From Bacteroidales bacterium (GTDB taxonomy: Bacteria; Bacteroidota; Bacteroidia; Bacteroidales; Marinilabiliaceae), in contig JAKSLG010000008.1 in NCBI GenBank assembly GCA_024401295.1, forward strand, positions 28,748 to 92,747: 64,000 nt of DNA, given 5' to 3'. Position numbers and translations under genes: made by a program. Position 1 is the first letter of the stretch. The number at the start of each line of letters is the position of its first letter. Below the pieces are notes generated by a model, which was given only the letters and a program-made list of their open reading frames with translations, was not told where the DNA came from and searched no databases. Below, in pieces: positions 25,600-33,707 of this stretch.

Positions 25600-26267
25600 A
25601 CAACCTTTTTAGCATCGGCATGCTGTTTATTCCATACGCAGAGGCGATGACCAGGAATAATCAGGGCTATAACGACAACGAACAAAAAGATAAAACTACC
25701 TTCGATTAGAACCTTCATCGAACTGACATTATCACCAAATAAAGTGGTTGCGATTCCTGCAAAAAGACCAAAAGTAACACCATAGGTGGCCTTGGTAACA
25801 AGAAGCATCTTGCCTGTTGACTGAGCAATGCCAGAAAATAGATTGGTCATATACAAGAATCCGGCAAGTACAAACTGCATATATCCGACAGCTACTATGC
25901 CATAAGCATATATGGCTGGCAAGAAAAAATAGCATACTAATCCCATAAATATCAACCCGATACTCCATGCGCCATAAACGATTCTATCGGAATAGCTACT
26001 GACATGAGATTTCTTTCTCCGGTTTTCTATAAATATGATAATAGAGATAATTGCTACAACAAAAGTGACCAAATAAAATATAACCAAATTCTCAGCCCAG
26101 GATTCATTGACGTAGAAAGCCAACAAGTTGAAAACTATTATGCCAATAGCGAGAACATAGCCAAACCAAAGTAAAGGTTTGCCGTTGAACATACTCTGAC
26201 GAGTCTTGTCAATCATCTTCTGAATGACATCGAGACTCTCCTGCTCAGTTATTATTTTATCTTCCAT
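25596..26267 (-). CDS. Polytopic membrane protein co-transcribed with the regulator
   Basis: 223 residues. A soluble N-terminal helix (EQESLDVIQKMIDKTRQSM) is followed by about six hydrophobic helices (residues 33-55, 63-80, 95-115, 120-140, 155-175, 185-205). I recognise no named domain. The pairing with a one-domain winged-helix gene, with overlapping stop and start codons, is a recurring Bacteroidota arrangement in which both are controlled by the same operator. A role in membrane stress or permeability is possible, with no direct evidence. Confidence 0.75.
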   Translation of the reverse strand: MEDKIITEQESLDVIQKMIDKTRQSMFNGKPLLWFGYVLAIGIIVFNLLAFYVNESWAENLVIFYLVTFVVAIISIIIFIENRRKKSHVSSYSDRIVYGAWSIGLIFMGLVCYFFLPAIYAYGIVAVGYMQFVLAGFLYMTNLFSGIAQSTGKMLLVTKATYGVTFGLFAGIATTLFGDNVSSMKVLIEGSFIFLFVVVIALIIPGHRLCVWNKQHADAKKVV

Positions 26268-26311
26268 TTTCTTTAGTTTTTATATGACCTATATACGTAG
26301 ATCAAAAGTTA

Positions 26312-26326
26312 GTTTATAAAATAAAC
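26312..26326. promoter_or_regulatory. Palindromic operator-like site O2 (in leader)
   Basis: GTTTATAAAATAAAC, flanked by TTA/CCA. It is the reverse complement of the site at 26425-26439 and lies about 80 bases downstream of the predicted transcription start. Confidence 0.6.
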
Positions 26327-26411
26327 CATCTCTCCAAAAAGAAAGCAGTGTTGTACACCACTGCGTATTGTCTTTGGCCGAAGACAAGATCTTTATGAGA
26401 TAATGACAATG

Positions 26412-26443
26412 CAAATATATGTTAGTTTATTTTATAAACCAAA
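26412..26443 (-). promoter_or_regulatory. Promoter with palindromic operator O1 in the -33/-7 spacer
   Basis: On the minus strand: -33 TTTG at 26443-26440, a 20-base spacer, -7 TATATTTG at 26419-26412. The spacer contains the palindrome GTTTATAAAATAAAC (26439-26425). A protein bound here would block sigma-factor access. A second TATATTTG at 26447-26440 overlaps the -33 element. The leader that follows carries two small hairpins (GCAGTG...CACTGC; GTCTT...AAGAC). Confidence 0.65.
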
Positions 26444-26463
26444 TATAATTCAAGGAAAATGCA

Positions 26464-26502
26464 GATAAAAAGAAAAAAAGGCCACGCCTTAGCGTAGCCT
26501 TT
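26464..26502 (-). terminator. Terminator of tsf
   Basis: Minus strand stem AAAGGCtACGC / GCGTgGCCTTT followed by TTTTTCTTTTT, about 30 bases after the tsf stop. Confidence 0.85.
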
Positions 26503-26530
26503 ATAATTGTTTCTGTATAAATCAGACTGA

Positions 26531-27505
26531 TTAGTCCTTCAATGACAAACGGCAGAATGCTGTTGCCTTGAGGTCCTTGCTTACAGATGTGAGGTACTGA
26601 GAGATAGTCTGCTTTGAGTCGAAGCAATACTCCTGCTCCATGAGGCAGCTATCCTTGAAGAACTTCTTCAAACGGCCCTGAGCGATGTTCTGTACCATCT
26701 GCTCCTTGATGTTAGCAGCAGCCTTCTCAGCCTCAGTAGTCTTGATGTCGCGTGCCTGCTGAGCCTGCTCAGGAGTCAACCAGCCCTTAGCTGTGTTAGA
26801 CTCGATGTGCTCGTCAGTATCAACGTGAGCTGGGTTGATGCCAGCCTTGTTCAAAGCAGCGTCAACAGCCTTCTTAACGAGTTCGTCCTTAGTCTTCTCG
26901 ACAGCGACCTTAAGCTCGCGATCGATAGTCTCCTGTGAAACGCTGGCAGCGTCAACAGCGATAGGCGACATTGAAGCAACCTGCATGCCGATGTTCTTGC
27001 CAACCTGTGCGTCAGCAGCCTGGTTGAGAGCGACGAGAACGGCAATCTTGTTGTTCATGTGGATGTAAGCAGTAACGCTTTCGCCTTCAACAACCTTGTA
27101 TTCAGAAACGGCGATCTTCTCACCGATAACGCCAGAGAGACGAGTAACCTCATCGGCAACGATTGCCTGAAGAGCAGCGAGATCAGCTGGCTTCTGAGCG
27201 AGAGCGATGTCGAGAACCTGCTTAGCGAGATCAACGAACTGAGCATTTGTTGCAACGAAGTCAGTTTCGCAGCTGAGTTTGATAGCAGCGCCATACTTGC
27301 CAGAAGCATCAACCTTAGCGATGCAAGCGCCTTCTGTTACTTCGCGGTCTGCACGCTTGCTAGCGATAGCCTGACCACGCTTGCGGAGAGCGTCAACTGC
27401 TGCATCGAAGTCACCATTAGCTTCAGTGAGGGCCTTCTTGCAGTCCATCATGCCTGCGCCTGTCATTTGGCGAAGCTTATTTACGTCCTGTGCTGTAATT
27501 GCCAT
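26531..27505 (-). CDS. tsf: Translation elongation factor Ts
   Basis: 324 residues. The N-terminal UBA-like domain (residues 1-55; TGAGMMDCKKALTEANGDFD) is followed by the two dimerisation/core domains with the SCETDFVATN motif near 80. EF-Ts exchanges GDP for GTP on EF-Tu. The last ~45 residues, after the usual end in EGRLKKFFKDSCLMEQ, run on with a further tail that is normal for Bacteroidales EF-Ts. It is last in the rplM-rpsI-rpsB-tsf cluster, separated from rpsB by a terminator-like hairpin (27551-27604). Confidence 0.96.
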   Translation of the reverse strand: MAITAQDVNKLRQMTGAGMMDCKKALTEANGDFDAAVDALRKRGQAIASKRADREVTEGACIAKVDASGKYGAAIKLSCETDFVATNAQFVDLAKQVLDIALAQKPADLAALQAIVADEVTRLSGVIGEKIAVSEYKVVEGESVTAYIHMNNKIAVLVALNQAADAQVGKNIGMQVASMSPIAVDAASVSQETIDRELKVAVEKTKDELVKKAVDAALNKAGINPAHVDTDEHIESNTAKGWLTPEQAQQARDIKTTEAEKAAANIKEQMVQNIAQGRLKKFFKDSCLMEQEYCFDSKQTISQYLTSVSKDLKATAFCRLSLKD

Positions 27506-27550
27506 AGGAAAAAATATTTTATCGTTAGAAAATTCGTTTGTTGAAAAAGG

Positions 27551-27604
27551 AAAACCGACATCAGGACCATCGGGATGTGCCCCAGTCCCAGATGTCGGTT
27601 TTTT
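27551..27604 (-). terminator. Hairpin between rpsB and tsf (terminator or attenuator)
   Basis: Minus strand: AACCGACATC pairs with GATGTCGGTT, closing a 28-nt loop that itself contains GGG/CCC pairing, and is followed by TTCCTTTTT. It begins 21 bases after the rpsB stop. No separate -7 box for tsf is visible, so tsf would need read-through. Confidence 0.6.
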
Positions 27605-27624
27605 GTGATTATTATGCTAAATAA

Positions 27625-28425
27625 TTATTCAGCAGCCGGAGTCTCTGCTTCTGCAGCATCACCCTTGCGAGCTGGCTTCTTGCCCTTAGGAGCAGCGGCT
27701 TTCTTTTCCTTTGCCTCTTCTTCGTCGAGCTTTTCTGCCTTGCGCTCTTCGAGACCTTCCTTGATAGCCTGAGTCATCACGTCAGTGATAAGCTCGATAG
27801 ACTTTGAAGCGTCGTCGTTTGCAGGGATAACGTAATCGATATTCGATGGATCAGAGTTGGTATCAACCACACCGAATACAGGGATGTTGAGGCGGTTAGC
27901 CTCCTTTACAGCGATGTGCTCCTTAGTTACGTCGAAAACGAACATTGCTGATGGAAGACGTGTCAGGTCAGCAATAGAGCCGAGAGTCTTGTTGAGCTTC
28001 TCGCGCTGGCGAGTAATCTGGAGACGCTCACGCTTTGAAAGGCTATTATAAGCTGGATCGCTCATGAGCTTGTCCAAAGAACCCATTTTCTTGACAGCCT
28101 TACGGATAGTAGGGAAGTTGGTCAACATACCGCCCGGCCAACGTTCAACAACGAAAGGCATATTAACTGCGCCCACCTTCTCAGTGATGATGTCACGAGC
28201 CTGCTTCTTTGTTGCAACAAAGAGAATGCGACGGCCTGACTTTGCAATCTGCTTGAGGGCCTCAGCTGCCTCGTCGATCTTGGCTGCTGTCTTGTAGAGG
28301 TCAATGATATGGATGCCGTTCTTCTCCATGAAGATATATGGCTTCATGGCTGGGTTCCACTTACGCTTCATGTGTCCGAAGTGAACACCGGCTTCCAACA
28401 ACTGGTCAAAACTTGTTCTTGACAT
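27625..28425 (-). CDS. rpsB: 30S ribosomal protein S2
   Basis: 266 residues. Typical S2 landmarks: FDQLLEAGVHFGHMKRKWNPAM near the N-terminus (first 20 shown in frame as LLEAGVHFGHMKRKWNP), PFVERWPGGMLTN near residue 95, and VVDTNSDPSNIDYVIPAND near 190. The last 35 residues form a Lys/Ala/Glu-rich tail usual in Bacteroidales S2. It binds late to the 30S head and recruits S1. A 185-base spacer separates it from rpsI. Confidence 0.95.
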   Translation of the reverse strand: MSRTSFDQLLEAGVHFGHMKRKWNPAMKPYIFMEKNGIHIIDLYKTAAKIDEAAEALKQIAKSGRRILFVATKKQARDIITEKVGAVNMPFVVERWPGGMLTNFPTIRKAVKKMGSLDKLMSDPAYNSLSKRERLQITRQREKLNKTLGSIADLTRLPSAMFVFDVTKEHIAVKEANRLNIPVFGVVDTNSDPSNIDYVIPANDDASKSIELITDVMTQAIKEGLEERKAEKLDEEEAKEKKAAAPKGKKPARKGDAAEAETPAAE

Positions 28426-28610
28426 TTTAATTCTTTTTTTTGTAGTTTACTTTCTTTTTGTTTCCCTCTTACGGTCATGCGGCTGCGGTTGATCTCTTTT
28501 TGTTCCGCTCTGCACTCCATTTCGAGGCAACCGCCTGGTAGGCTGATTCGCATCCAGACGATTTAGATGCTAAACATCTGAGATGTTCAACTATGACGCT
28601 AATCGAAGGA
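28426..28610 (-). other. 185-nt rpsI-rpsB spacer, probable structured S2 leader
   Basis: Longer than the neighbouring junctions (2 nt for rplM-rpsI). The minus-strand sequence can form local hairpins: ACATC-TCA-GATGT, then GCATC...GGATGC, then a GC-rich segment with ACCAGGCGGTTGCC. No -7 box. An S2 autoregulatory leader would fit; this is inference. Confidence 0.35.
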
Positions 28611-28997
28611 TTAACGCTTGCTGAACTGGAATCTCTTGCGAGCCTTTGGACGACCTGGCTTCTTACGTTCAACAACACGTGAATCGCGTGTCATGAAGCC
28701 CTCTGCCTTCAAGGCTGGCTTATTCTCTTCGTTAATCTTAACGAGTGCACGAGCGATGCCGAGACGAGCAGCTTCTGCCTGACCCTTGATACCGCCACCG
28801 TTGAGATTAATCTTGATGTCAAAGTTTTCTGCAACACCGAGAGTGTTGAGAGGCTGCTTAACGATGAACTGGAGAGTTGCATCTGGGAAATAGTTTGTAA
28901 GCTCACGCTTGTTGATAACTATCTCACCCTTGCCTGCGCTGACATATACGCGAGCAACAGCAGCTTTTCTTCTGCCTATAGCGTTTGTTACTTCCAT
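28611..28997 (-). CDS. rpsI: 30S ribosomal protein S9
   Basis: 128 residues, starting MEVTNAIGRRKAAVARVYV and ending with the invariant basic tail GRPKARKRFQFSKR that reaches the P-site tRNA. It starts two bases after the rplM stop, as in most bacterial rplM-rpsI pairs. Confidence 0.97.
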   Translation of the reverse strand: MEVTNAIGRRKAAVARVYVSAGKGEIVINKRELTNYFPDATLQFIVKQPLNTLGVAENFDIKINLNGGGIKGQAEAARLGIARALVKINEENKPALKAEGFMTRDSRVVERKKPGRPKARKRFQFSKR

Positions 28998-28999
28998 AA

Positions 29000-29455
29000 T
29001 TACTTCATAGCGTTAATGTCCAACACTTTTGGCTGCTGAGCTTCCTGCTCATGTTCTGCACCTGCATAAACATAGAGGTTCTTGAGGATCTTAGCACCAA
29101 GACGATTCTTTGGGAGCATACCCTTGATAGTGCGCTCGAGCATGCGCTCTGGCGACTCAGCCAACATCTGACGTGGAGTCTTGTCGTGGCGACCACCTGG
29201 GTAACCGCTGTAGTTGAAGAGAAGGCGCTGATCGAGCTTGTTGCCTGTCAGCTGCACTTTGCTTGCGTTGATAACGACTACATTGTCGCCGCAATCAACA
29301 TGAGGAGTGTAGTTTGGCTTGTGTTTGCCGCGAAGGAGCTTTGCGACCTTCGATGCGAGGCGACCGAGCACCTGGCCTTCGGCATCAACAAGAACCCACT
29401 GCTTGTCGACAGTTGCCTTGTTTGCAGACACTGTCTTGTAACTTAATGTGTTCAC
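29000..29455 (-). CDS. rplM: 50S ribosomal protein L13 (GTG start)
   Basis: 151 residues. The protein begins at a GTG (29455), giving an N-terminus of the form xNTLSYKTVSANKATVDKQW that matches Bacteroidales L13. Longer readings would need a TTG at 29542 and would add 29 unrelated residues. An AGGAAG Shine-Dalgarno-like run lies just ahead of the GTG. Core motifs: VDCGDNVVVINA, GYPGG, GMLPKNRLGAKILKNLYVYAG (last given in part). It initiates 50S assembly on 23S rRNA. The -7 box TAATTTTG at 29629-29636 implies a leader of about 165 nt. Confidence 0.93.
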   Translation of the reverse strand: MNTLSYKTVSANKATVDKQWVLVDAEGQVLGRLASKVAKLLRGKHKPNYTPHVDCGDNVVVINASKVQLTGNKLDQRLLFNYSGYPGGRHDKTPRQMLAESPERMLERTIKGMLPKNRLGAKILKNLYVYAGAEHEQEAQQPKVLDINAMK

Positions 29456-29628
29456 AGTCTTCCTAAATTTTTTATTAGACCAACTTTTGTTAATAACTTT
29501 TTGTTTGGGGCATTCGCCATTTTCACTTGCCTCAACTTTCAAACACGTTTTCCTTTAAACCAACTCAACGCGCTCAAAATTCGGCAGTTAGGTGACGTCT
29601 GTCCATAACTCCGGATAATAATCGGGCG

Positions 29629-29636
29629 CAAAATTA
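29629..29636 (-). promoter_or_regulatory. -7 box (TAATTTTG) of the rplM operon
   Basis: Exact TAnnTTTG match 174 bases upstream of the rplM GTG; the only match in the leader region. Confidence 0.45.
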
Positions 29637-29759
29637 GTGGTTATTTTGCAATAAAGCAACTTTTGCGACAATATTTTGTTGTTGAGGAGATTAACTTGCG
29701 ACTGAGTTCTGCGGAAACATTATTGTCTGTGAACGACATGGCAACGCAAAAGGGGTTTT

Positions 29760-29803
29760 CTTCGTTATCTCTTCGTTACGCCTTCGTTACCCGTTCGTTC
29801 AAA
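29760..29803. repeat. 11-bp tandem repeat, four units
   Basis: CTTCGTTATCT, CTTCGTTACGC, CTTCGTTACCC, GTTCGTTCAAA in direct succession. Not in a called gene. Confidence 0.7.
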
Positions 29804-30070
29804 GCTGCCAAAATAGAAACAGGCTGCCGGACACGTGGTCTGACAGCCTTTATCCTAACAAAAACCCAAAGAACGATATTACATGGCACATTAATTCATC
29901 CTGCGCCTCAAGCACGTTTGCTCGAAATATCTTTTGCCAGTGTAATGACGGAATGGCTCCCGCGTCATTTATTTCTGACAATGCAAAATTACTGCTGTCC
30001 GTGCTGTTACACAATACCCATTTGTTGCTATTTTATCTCATACAGAATAGTTACAAGTGGGTATATGAAG

Positions 30071-30787
30071 TCAGTTTGTTATGCGTGCAAGATATTGATA
30101 ATGATCGTCTTCGTATAGTTTTTCGCATTTCATTCCGCATTCGCTGGCAGCGGCTTGAAGGGTATCGAAGTCGATGAACAGCCATTCGAAAGGCTCGCCT
30201 TTTTCGCGTCCGTAGCTCATCGTATATTCAAGTTCGCCATAGTATGCGCCGTTAAGGTCAACCATGACGCTTCCATCTTCATCTTCAAAGAGATACATGA
30301 TGTCGGAAGAATCAAGGATGAGTTGCCCGCCAGGAGTCAGAAGGCGTTTTGCCCTGTCAAAAAAGGCAGGCAATTTGTCGATTGTTCCTGCAATGCCGGC
30401 ACCATTCATGAGCATCAGCAAGGTATCGTATTGGCGGTTTTCGAGTGCGAAGAAGTCGATCTGTTCAACGCATTTGACGCCACGTTTCTGCATCACTTCG
30501 ACGGCACCAGCCGAGATGTCGATGGCGTGGGCTTCAAGTCCGCGATTCTGCAGTTGAAGGACATGGCTTCCCGATCCGGCGCCAACGTCGAGCACGCGAC
30601 CGCGACATGCTTCAATGGCCTTACGCTCGATGAGGCTCATGTCGGCCCAGTCATGGAAGAACTCCGACACTGGCCAGAATTCGGTTGCAGCGATGTTGCT
30701 CTCGACCTTGAATCTGGCATTTTTGCGTCCGTTGTGGTATGCGAGAAGTCCCTTGCCGTAGGCGTCTATAGCAGATGCATTTTCCAT
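30071..30787 (-). CDS. SAM-dependent class I methyltransferase
   Basis: 238 residues from the ATG at 30787; a longer reading adds 34 residues that overlap the upstream gene heavily and look unlike the family. Motif I is VLDVGAGSGSHVLQLQ (about 77-92), the acidic residue ending strand 2 is in EAHAIDISAG, and motif IV lies in YDTLLMLMNGAG. The fold is Rossmann-like with a C-terminal beta region. Substrate is unknown. Its start overlaps the end of the DUF6427-like gene by 22 bases, so expression is probably coupled to it and to purD. Confidence 0.85.
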   Translation of the reverse strand: MENASAIDAYGKGLLAYHNGRKNARFKVESNIAATEFWPVSEFFHDWADMSLIERKAIEACRGRVLDVGAGSGSHVLQLQNRGLEAHAIDISAGAVEVMQKRGVKCVEQIDFFALENRQYDTLLMLMNGAGIAGTIDKLPAFFDRAKRLLTPGGQLILDSSDIMYLFEDEDGSVMVDLNGAYYGELEYTMSYGREKGEPFEWLFIDFDTLQAAASECGMKCEKLYEDDHYQYLARITN

Positions 30788-31749
30788 TGGATATAGATTG
30801 ATGCGACGAAAAGGAGAAGCGTGATGGCTTCTTTCGTGTAGCGGTTTCTCATACGGAAGACGTACGCTCCGGTCGTAATGCTTGCCCATTGTGCGGCAAT
30901 GGTCAGCATCTCGAACGAGAAGAGGCTTGTGATTATGAAGAACGGCATTACTACCGTTGTCATGATGACTGTCTTGGCTTGACGGCTTTCAACGATCTTG
31001 AGCACTCCTAGATTGCCAAGTGCCGAAAAGAGCGACAAGATTACGACAATGCCGCATATAATAAGGTATGATCGCGTGTAAAGTCCTGTCGGAAAGAATT
31101 TCGGCTTGAAGAATGCCTCTTGCCAATATGTCTCAAGTGTCGTGGACAGCGAATCGTTGACAAACCACCATGTCGCGCACATCAGCAATGGCAGGACAAG
31201 GCCCATCAACGAAGCCATGAGGCACTTGAAATTGCGCTCGCGAAGCATAATCAGCGCTGCGAACATGACTGGTAGAAACCATACTGTCTTGGCCCAAAAC
31301 AGCCATGCTATGCCTACCAGCATTGCTCCATTGAAGCAGTATAACATTGGCTTTGCATAGCGCGTTCCGACAAGGAAAAATGCAAAGGCCAGCATCATCA
31401 ATGCTCCAAAGACATGAACAGGATGAAGTCCCTGTGAGATGACGAAACCTCCAGAGTAGATGATATAGAACAATCCGGCCACACTACTCTGCTTGTCGGT
31501 AAAACGGAATGCGTTTGATATGCCGACAATGGTATAGGCCGTGAAAACGATCAGAACAAGCGAGATGACGATGCTCAAGAGGCTGCCCTCGGCAACTCCG
31601 CCAAAAACGCTCTGCCACATTGGTGTGTAAAGCCCTTCAGGGGCTGCGTCGGTCCGAGGCTCAATGAAAAGTCTCAGACGCAGGACCAGCAGCAGAAGCG
31701 GCATTGTCAGATATGTCGCGAACGTATTGCGGTTGAAATATTCGAACAT
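30766..31749 (-). CDS. DUF6427-like polytopic membrane protein
   Basis: 327 residues with roughly nine to ten hydrophobic helices and short loops. It resembles the Bacteroidota DUF6427 family of membrane proteins of unknown function (recognition from memory of the family's layout, moderate certainty). It follows purD by 24 bases and overlaps the methyltransferase start, making a purD - membrane protein - methyltransferase unit. No catalytic motif visible. Confidence 0.7.
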   Translation of the reverse strand: MFEYFNRNTFATYLTMPLLLLVLRLRLFIEPRTDAAPEGLYTPMWQSVFGGVAEGSLLSIVISLVLIVFTAYTIVGISNAFRFTDKQSSVAGLFYIIYSGGFVISQGLHPVHVFGALMMLAFAFFLVGTRYAKPMLYCFNGAMLVGIAWLFWAKTVWFLPVMFAALIMLRERNFKCLMASLMGLVLPLLMCATWWFVNDSLSTTLETYWQEAFFKPKFFPTGLYTRSYLIICGIVVILSLFSALGNLGVLKIVESRQAKTVIMTTVVMPFFIITSLFSFEMLTIAAQWASITTGAYVFRMRNRYTKEAITLLLFVASIYIQWKMHLL

Positions 31750-31773
31750 CGTCGGGGGGACTATAACGGCGGC

Positions 31774-33060
31774 TTATTTATAGTATTTGTCGAGGTCTTT
31801 GCTGATGTCGCGACGGAAATAGCGTCCCTCAAAAGCAATTTTCTCAACATTCTTGTATGACATGGCAATTGCTTCGTCCTTGCTTGTGCCAAGCGAGCTG
31901 ACAGCAATGACACGACCACCGTTTGTTACGACTTGTCCGGCTTCGTTTACCTTTGTTCCAGCGTGGAAGAGAATAGATCCATCGACCTTTTCGAAACCTG
32001 TCATGACATCGCCCTTCTTGTAGTCGCCTGGATAGCCGCCGGCAACCATCATCACTGTTGTGCAAGTCTTGTCGCTGACCTTGATGCTTTTCTCGCCCAG
32101 ACGATTCTCAGCAACAGCCTCGAAGAGGTCAACAAGGTCGCTCTCGATACGAGGAATAACAACTTCTGTCTCTGGATCGCCCATGCGGACGTTATATTCG
32201 ATGACCATTGGGTCGCCATCTGAGTTCATCAGACCGATGAAGATGAAACCCTTGTATGGGATATTGTCTTTCTGAAGTCCGGCAACCGTTGGCTTGACGA
32301 TGCGTTCTTCAACCTTCTGCATAAACTCTTTACCTGCGAATGGTACTGGCGAAACAGCGCCCATGCCACCTGTGTTGAGACCTGTATCGCCTTCGCCGAC
32401 ACGCTTGTAGTCTTTTGCCTCAGGGAGGATTACGTATGACTTGCCATCAGTCAAAACAAAGACTGAGAGCTCAATGCCACTCAAATACTCTTCAATGACA
32501 ACTGTTGTTGAAGCTGCTCCAAACTTACCGCTCAGCATTTCGCGGAGTTCTGCCTTTGCCTCTTCAAGATTTTCGAGAATCAAAACGCCCTTGCCGGCTG
32601 CAAGACCGTCGGCTTTCAAAACGTATGGTGCCTTGAGTGTCTCGAGGAATTTCTCGCCATCGGCAACAGTCTCTTTTGTAAAAGCCTTATACTGAGCTGT
32701 AGGGATGTTATGACGCATCATGAATGCCTTTGCGAACTCCTTCGAGCCTTCGAGCTGTGCGCCATGCTGCTGTGGACCGATTACAGGAATATTCTTTGTC
32801 TTCTCATCGGCAAGAATTGCATCATGAAGACCCTTTACCAAAGGCTCTTCCGGGCCAACCACAACAAGATCGATCTTCTCGTTCAGCAAAAACTGCTTGA
32901 CTGCAGCATGATCGTTTGGATTGAGCGCCACGTTGGTGCCATAATCTTTTGTGCCTGCATTGCCTGGAGCAATAAAAAGCTTTGTGCATTTCGGGCTCTG
33001 CGCCATCTTCCATGCGAGGGCGTTTTCACGGCCGCCCGAACCGATAAGAAGTATATTCAT
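31774..33060 (-). CDS. purD: Phosphoribosylamine-glycine ligase
   Basis: 428 residues, full length. The N-terminal domain starts MNILLIGSGGRENALAWK; the ATP-grasp region contains APYVLKADGLAAGKGVLI (about 133-150) and the metal-binding EYNVRMGDPETEV (about 286-298). It makes glycinamide ribonucleotide, the second step of purine synthesis. First gene of a likely three-gene transcript, with a -7 box at 33083-33090 and a leader of about 16 nt. Confidence 0.97.
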   Translation of the reverse strand: MNILLIGSGGRENALAWKMAQSPKCTKLFIAPGNAGTKDYGTNVALNPNDHAAVKQFLLNEKIDLVVVGPEEPLVKGLHDAILADEKTKNIPVIGPQQHGAQLEGSKEFAKAFMMRHNIPTAQYKAFTKETVADGEKFLETLKAPYVLKADGLAAGKGVLILENLEEAKAELREMLSGKFGAASTTVVIEEYLSGIELSVFVLTDGKSYVILPEAKDYKRVGEGDTGLNTGGMGAVSPVPFAGKEFMQKVEERIVKPTVAGLQKDNIPYKGFIFIGLMNSDGDPMVIEYNVRMGDPETEVVIPRIESDLVDLFEAVAENRLGEKSIKVSDKTCTTVMMVAGGYPGDYKKGDVMTGFEKVDGSILFHAGTKVNEAGQVVTNGGRVIAVSSLGTSKDEAIAMSYKNVEKIAFEGRYFRRDISKDLDKYYK

Positions 33061-33082
33061 TGTAATGTGTATTTTCTACGCG

Positions 33083-33090
33083 CAAAGATA
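33083..33090 (-). promoter_or_regulatory. -7 box (TATCTTTG) of purD
   Basis: Exact consensus 23 bases upstream of the purD ATG. Confidence 0.5.
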
Positions 33091-33115
33091 TACATTTCTT
33101 GCGAAATATATTGCA

Positions 33116-33610
33116 TTACCAGTCCCAGTAGCTGCGTCTGCAACAACCATAGTCGCAGTCGTAGCTGTTCCAGTCATATTCACAATCGACTCTGTGGAGG
33201 CAGAAATCATCCTCGCCGATATAGCCTGAGAAACGGTTTGTATTCATGCGATAGTCGTCAATCACGACATTCATGTCTCTGTCGTGTGGATATCTGAGAA
33301 TCAATCGCTCGTCTTCAACGCGCCAGTCGAACGAAAAGTATTTATACTCATACGGGCCTCTGTCATAATAGTCTACTTCGACGCCATAGCCATGTGTGGC
33401 AAATGGATAGTCCGGCGTGAAGCGCATATATGTTTCATCTGCATAAAACACATGCTCATCGCCGTGGCGGTCATTGGTAACATAGTACGATCCGAAATAG
33501 CCATGCCATTCGCCCGAGAGATTACACGACATCTTTTCGTCGTCGTCGCAACTTGTCATTCCAACCAGCATCAATAATGCTGAAAGCGATAATATAATTT
33601 TGTTTTTCAT
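33116..33610 (-). CDS. Surface-exposed lipoprotein, unknown function
   Basis: 164 residues from the ATG at 33610 (a GTG or upstream ATG would only lengthen the n-region). The signal peptide ends in the lipobox VGMTSC, followed by DDDE, the lipoprotein export signal that sends Bacteroidota lipoproteins to the cell surface. The mature part is rich in Asp, Tyr and Trp, with a lipocalin-like start (CNLSGEWHGYFGSYY) and alternating beta pattern; the last 20 residues are Cys/Tyr-rich (four Cys). No enzyme motif. Its own promoter is at 33651-33658. Confidence 0.8.
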   Translation of the reverse strand: MKNKIILSLSALLMLVGMTSCDDDEKMSCNLSGEWHGYFGSYYVTNDRHGDEHVFYADETYMRFTPDYPFATHGYGVEVDYYDRGPYEYKYFSFDWRVEDERLILRYPHDRDMNVVIDDYRMNTNRFSGYIGEDDFCLHRVDCEYDWNSYDCDYGCCRRSYWDW

Positions 33611-33650
33611 GACGTTTGATTTTTTGTATTTCACTTGTTTATCATGTATG

Positions 33651-33658
33651 CAAATGTA
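33651..33658 (-). promoter_or_regulatory. -7 box (TACATTTG) of the lipoprotein gene
   Basis: Exact TAnnTTTG match 41 bases upstream of the ATG at 33610. Confidence 0.45.
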
Positions 33659-33707
33659 TCAAATATTATGCCAATAGCGGCATTGCAGCGAAAAAAAGAG
33701 CGCGTTG

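Larger units (their letters stand above)
29456..30070. other. 615-base gene-free region upstream of rplM
   Basis: 29456-29636 is the rplM leader and promoter. 29760-29803 is an 11-bp tandem repeat. 29820-29851 is an imperfect hairpin (AGGCTGcCgGAC / GTCtGaCAGCCT), possibly the terminator of the methyltransferase gene. An open stretch on the plus strand (29663-30118) has no recognisable domain, overlaps the methyltransferase end and is not called. Confidence 0.5.

Noticed and set aside
29000-29542. 180-codon reading of rplM from a TTG start
   Set aside because: The first 29 residues do not match L13, while a GTG at 29455 with an AGGAAG run in front gives the normal 151-residue protein.
29663-30118. 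151-codon plus-strand frame
   Set aside because: Contains the 11-bp tandem repeat and a hairpin, overlaps the methyltransferase gene on the opposite strand, and shows no domain.
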